From: Nocardia testacea NBRC 100365
Lineage (GTDB): Bacteria > Actinomycetota > Actinomycetes > Mycobacteriales > Mycobacteriaceae
NCBI RefSeq assembly: GCF_000308775.1
Contig: NZ_BAGJ01000263.1
Location: forward strand, 1-50,151
Direction of reading: 5' to 3'
DNA length: 50,151 nucleotides
This document shows, in pieces, positions 49,541 to 50,151 of the stretch. The notes beneath the pieces were generated by a model. It saw only the letters and a program-made list of their open reading frames with translations, did no database searches and was not told the origin of the DNA. Both the position numbers and the translations under genes were made by a program. Each line of letters starts with the position of its first letter. Position 1 is the first letter of the stretch.

Positions 49541-49807
49541 GGCATGCCCTCCTCGGAAGTGATGACGGTCACAGACGAGTGTAAGAGGCTTTGTTACCCG
49601 CCGGTAGGCCTGAACGGGAAAGAGCCCCGTACGGTCGGCCGAGCGTGCACCGCGGGCGTCGCTACCAGGCCCGATGGACCGCCACTGCATCGGGCACCTG
49701 GATATTCCGGTCCCTCGTTACGGCCGGATTCCCTCGTTACGGCCGGAGGGGATACGAACTCGCCGCCGAGCCCCACTGCCCCCCGCCGCCAGCGGCGACC
49801 TGATGCG
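49541..49807. other. 267-bp spacer before argS
   Basis: No gene is supported here. A short tandem TCCCTCGTTACGGCCGGA-like repeat is visible at about 49710-49748, two 18-19-bp units. It may hold the dehydrogenase promoter. Confidence 0.35.
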
Positions 49808-50151
49808 CTACATCTCGTCGGGAGCGGTGATACCGAGCAGGCCCAGCCCGGTGGCGAGGGTCCGGGCGGTGAGATCGCACAGGGCCAGGCGGCTGCCGCG
49901 GCTCGGCTCCTCGGCCTTCAGGACGGGGCAGCGCTCGTAGAACGAGGTGAACGCCGTCGCCAGCCCGTAGAGATAGTTGGCGAGCCGATGGAATTCCATA
50001 CTCTCCGAGACCACGGCGACGATATCGGGGAAGGCGAGGAGTTCGAGCGCCAGCGCGCGTTCCGCCGGCTCCTCGATCCGCACGGGGGCGCCGTCACGGA
50101 CCGGGTCCACGCCGCCGCGCCGGAAGATCGACCGGATACGGGCGTGCGCGT
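49808..50151 (-). CDS. argS: Arginine-tRNA ligase, C-terminal part (runs off window)
   Basis: This is the last ~114 residues of arginyl-tRNA synthetase. The frame is open to the right edge and reads AHARIRSIF, then the anticodon-binding DALR-type domain (PAERALALELLAFPDIVAVVSESMEFHRLANYLYGLATAFTSFYERCPVL). It ends in the typical LCDLTARTLATGLGLLGI. The catalytic HIGH/KMSKS parts lie outside the window. It is the only clearly essential housekeeping gene here. Confidence 0.93.
   Translation of the reverse strand, partial: AHARIRSIFRRGGVDPVRDGAPVRIEEPAERALALELLAFPDIVAVVSESMEFHRLANYLYGLATAFTSFYERCPVLKAEEPSRGSRLALCDLTARTLATGLGLLGITAPDEM

Noticed and set aside
1..50151. tRNA, rRNA or CRISPR array
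   Set aside because: No cloverleaf-like segment, rRNA core sequence or regularly spaced repeat was noticed on either strand by eye. A covariance-model search would be decisive.

Overview
This window is high-GC actinobacterial DNA with very high third-position GC. It most likely comes from Nocardia or a close relative in the Mycobacteriales. The lineage call rests on gene content: two Ddn-like F420-dependent reductases, a PPOX-fold protein, a DUF3558 lipoprotein beside a type VII secretion-type substrate, an antigen-85-like esterase, a conservon-type P450, DUF1707 and DUF6069 proteins, and a large FadE-like acyl-CoA dehydrogenase. No rRNA, tRNA or CRISPR array was seen. It reads as accessory chromosome; the only housekeeping gene is the C-terminal end of argS at the right edge.

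Region 1 (0.26-13.5 kb) is a string of small regulator/effector units. They are an F420 reductase, a divergent HxlR regulator/quinone oxidoreductase pair, a DHFR-like reductase, and a DUF6069 membrane protein behind a SoxR-box-like promoter. A DUF2267/DUF5996 pair, two MerR-family regulators with MerR-type promoters, a TmrB-like ATPase, a secreted protein, and a membrane-anchored hydrolase follow. The region ends with a divergent LysR/MFS pair and a P450 that has lost the ExxR motif.

Region 2 (13.5-23.5 kb) holds a Baeyer-Villiger monooxygenase, an amidase, a DUF1707 protein, and a divergent AraC/F420-reductase pair. It also holds a four-gene minus-strand unit (DUF3558 lipoprotein, EspC-like substrate, proline-rich protein, two-TM protein) and a PPOX-fold protein.

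Region 3 (23.6-35.1 kb) is a patchwork of intact genes and debris. Intact genes include a DHFR-like protein, an APH-family kinase, hydrolases, a Fic protein, ArfB, a beta-lactamase-fold protein, and an ATPase/PD-(D/E)XK protein. Debris includes two broken SLOG-like genes, a NUDIX tail, a second ArfB 3' end, a repeat of the serine-hydrolase N-terminus, and a CPBP protease with an apparent frameshift. The Fic gene and the ATPase gene each sit behind AT-rich palindromes that stand out from the GC-rich background.

Region 4 (35.2-41.8 kb) is the most coherent unit. It is a five-gene operon joined by four 4-bp start/stop overlaps and divergent from an IclR regulator. In order of transcription it encodes an isocitrate-lyase/PEP-mutase-family lyase, an aconitase-family large subunit, a small subunit whose conserved serine loop is replaced, an MHS-type symporter and an acyl-CoA synthetase. 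I infer a catabolic route for an imported branched hydroxy-diacid (dehydration/hydration, C-C cleavage, CoA activation). The substrate cannot be read from sequence.

Region 5 (41.9-50.15 kb) has a MarR/MFS efflux pair, a DUF1330 protein, an antigen-85-like esterase, a Stealth-like protein and a FadE-like dehydrogenase. The esterase-dehydrogenase segment was duplicated: the dehydrogenase 3' end recurs 1,907 bp away, abutting an IS1380-type transposase remnant, and the esterase 5' end recurs next to the full dehydrogenase gene.
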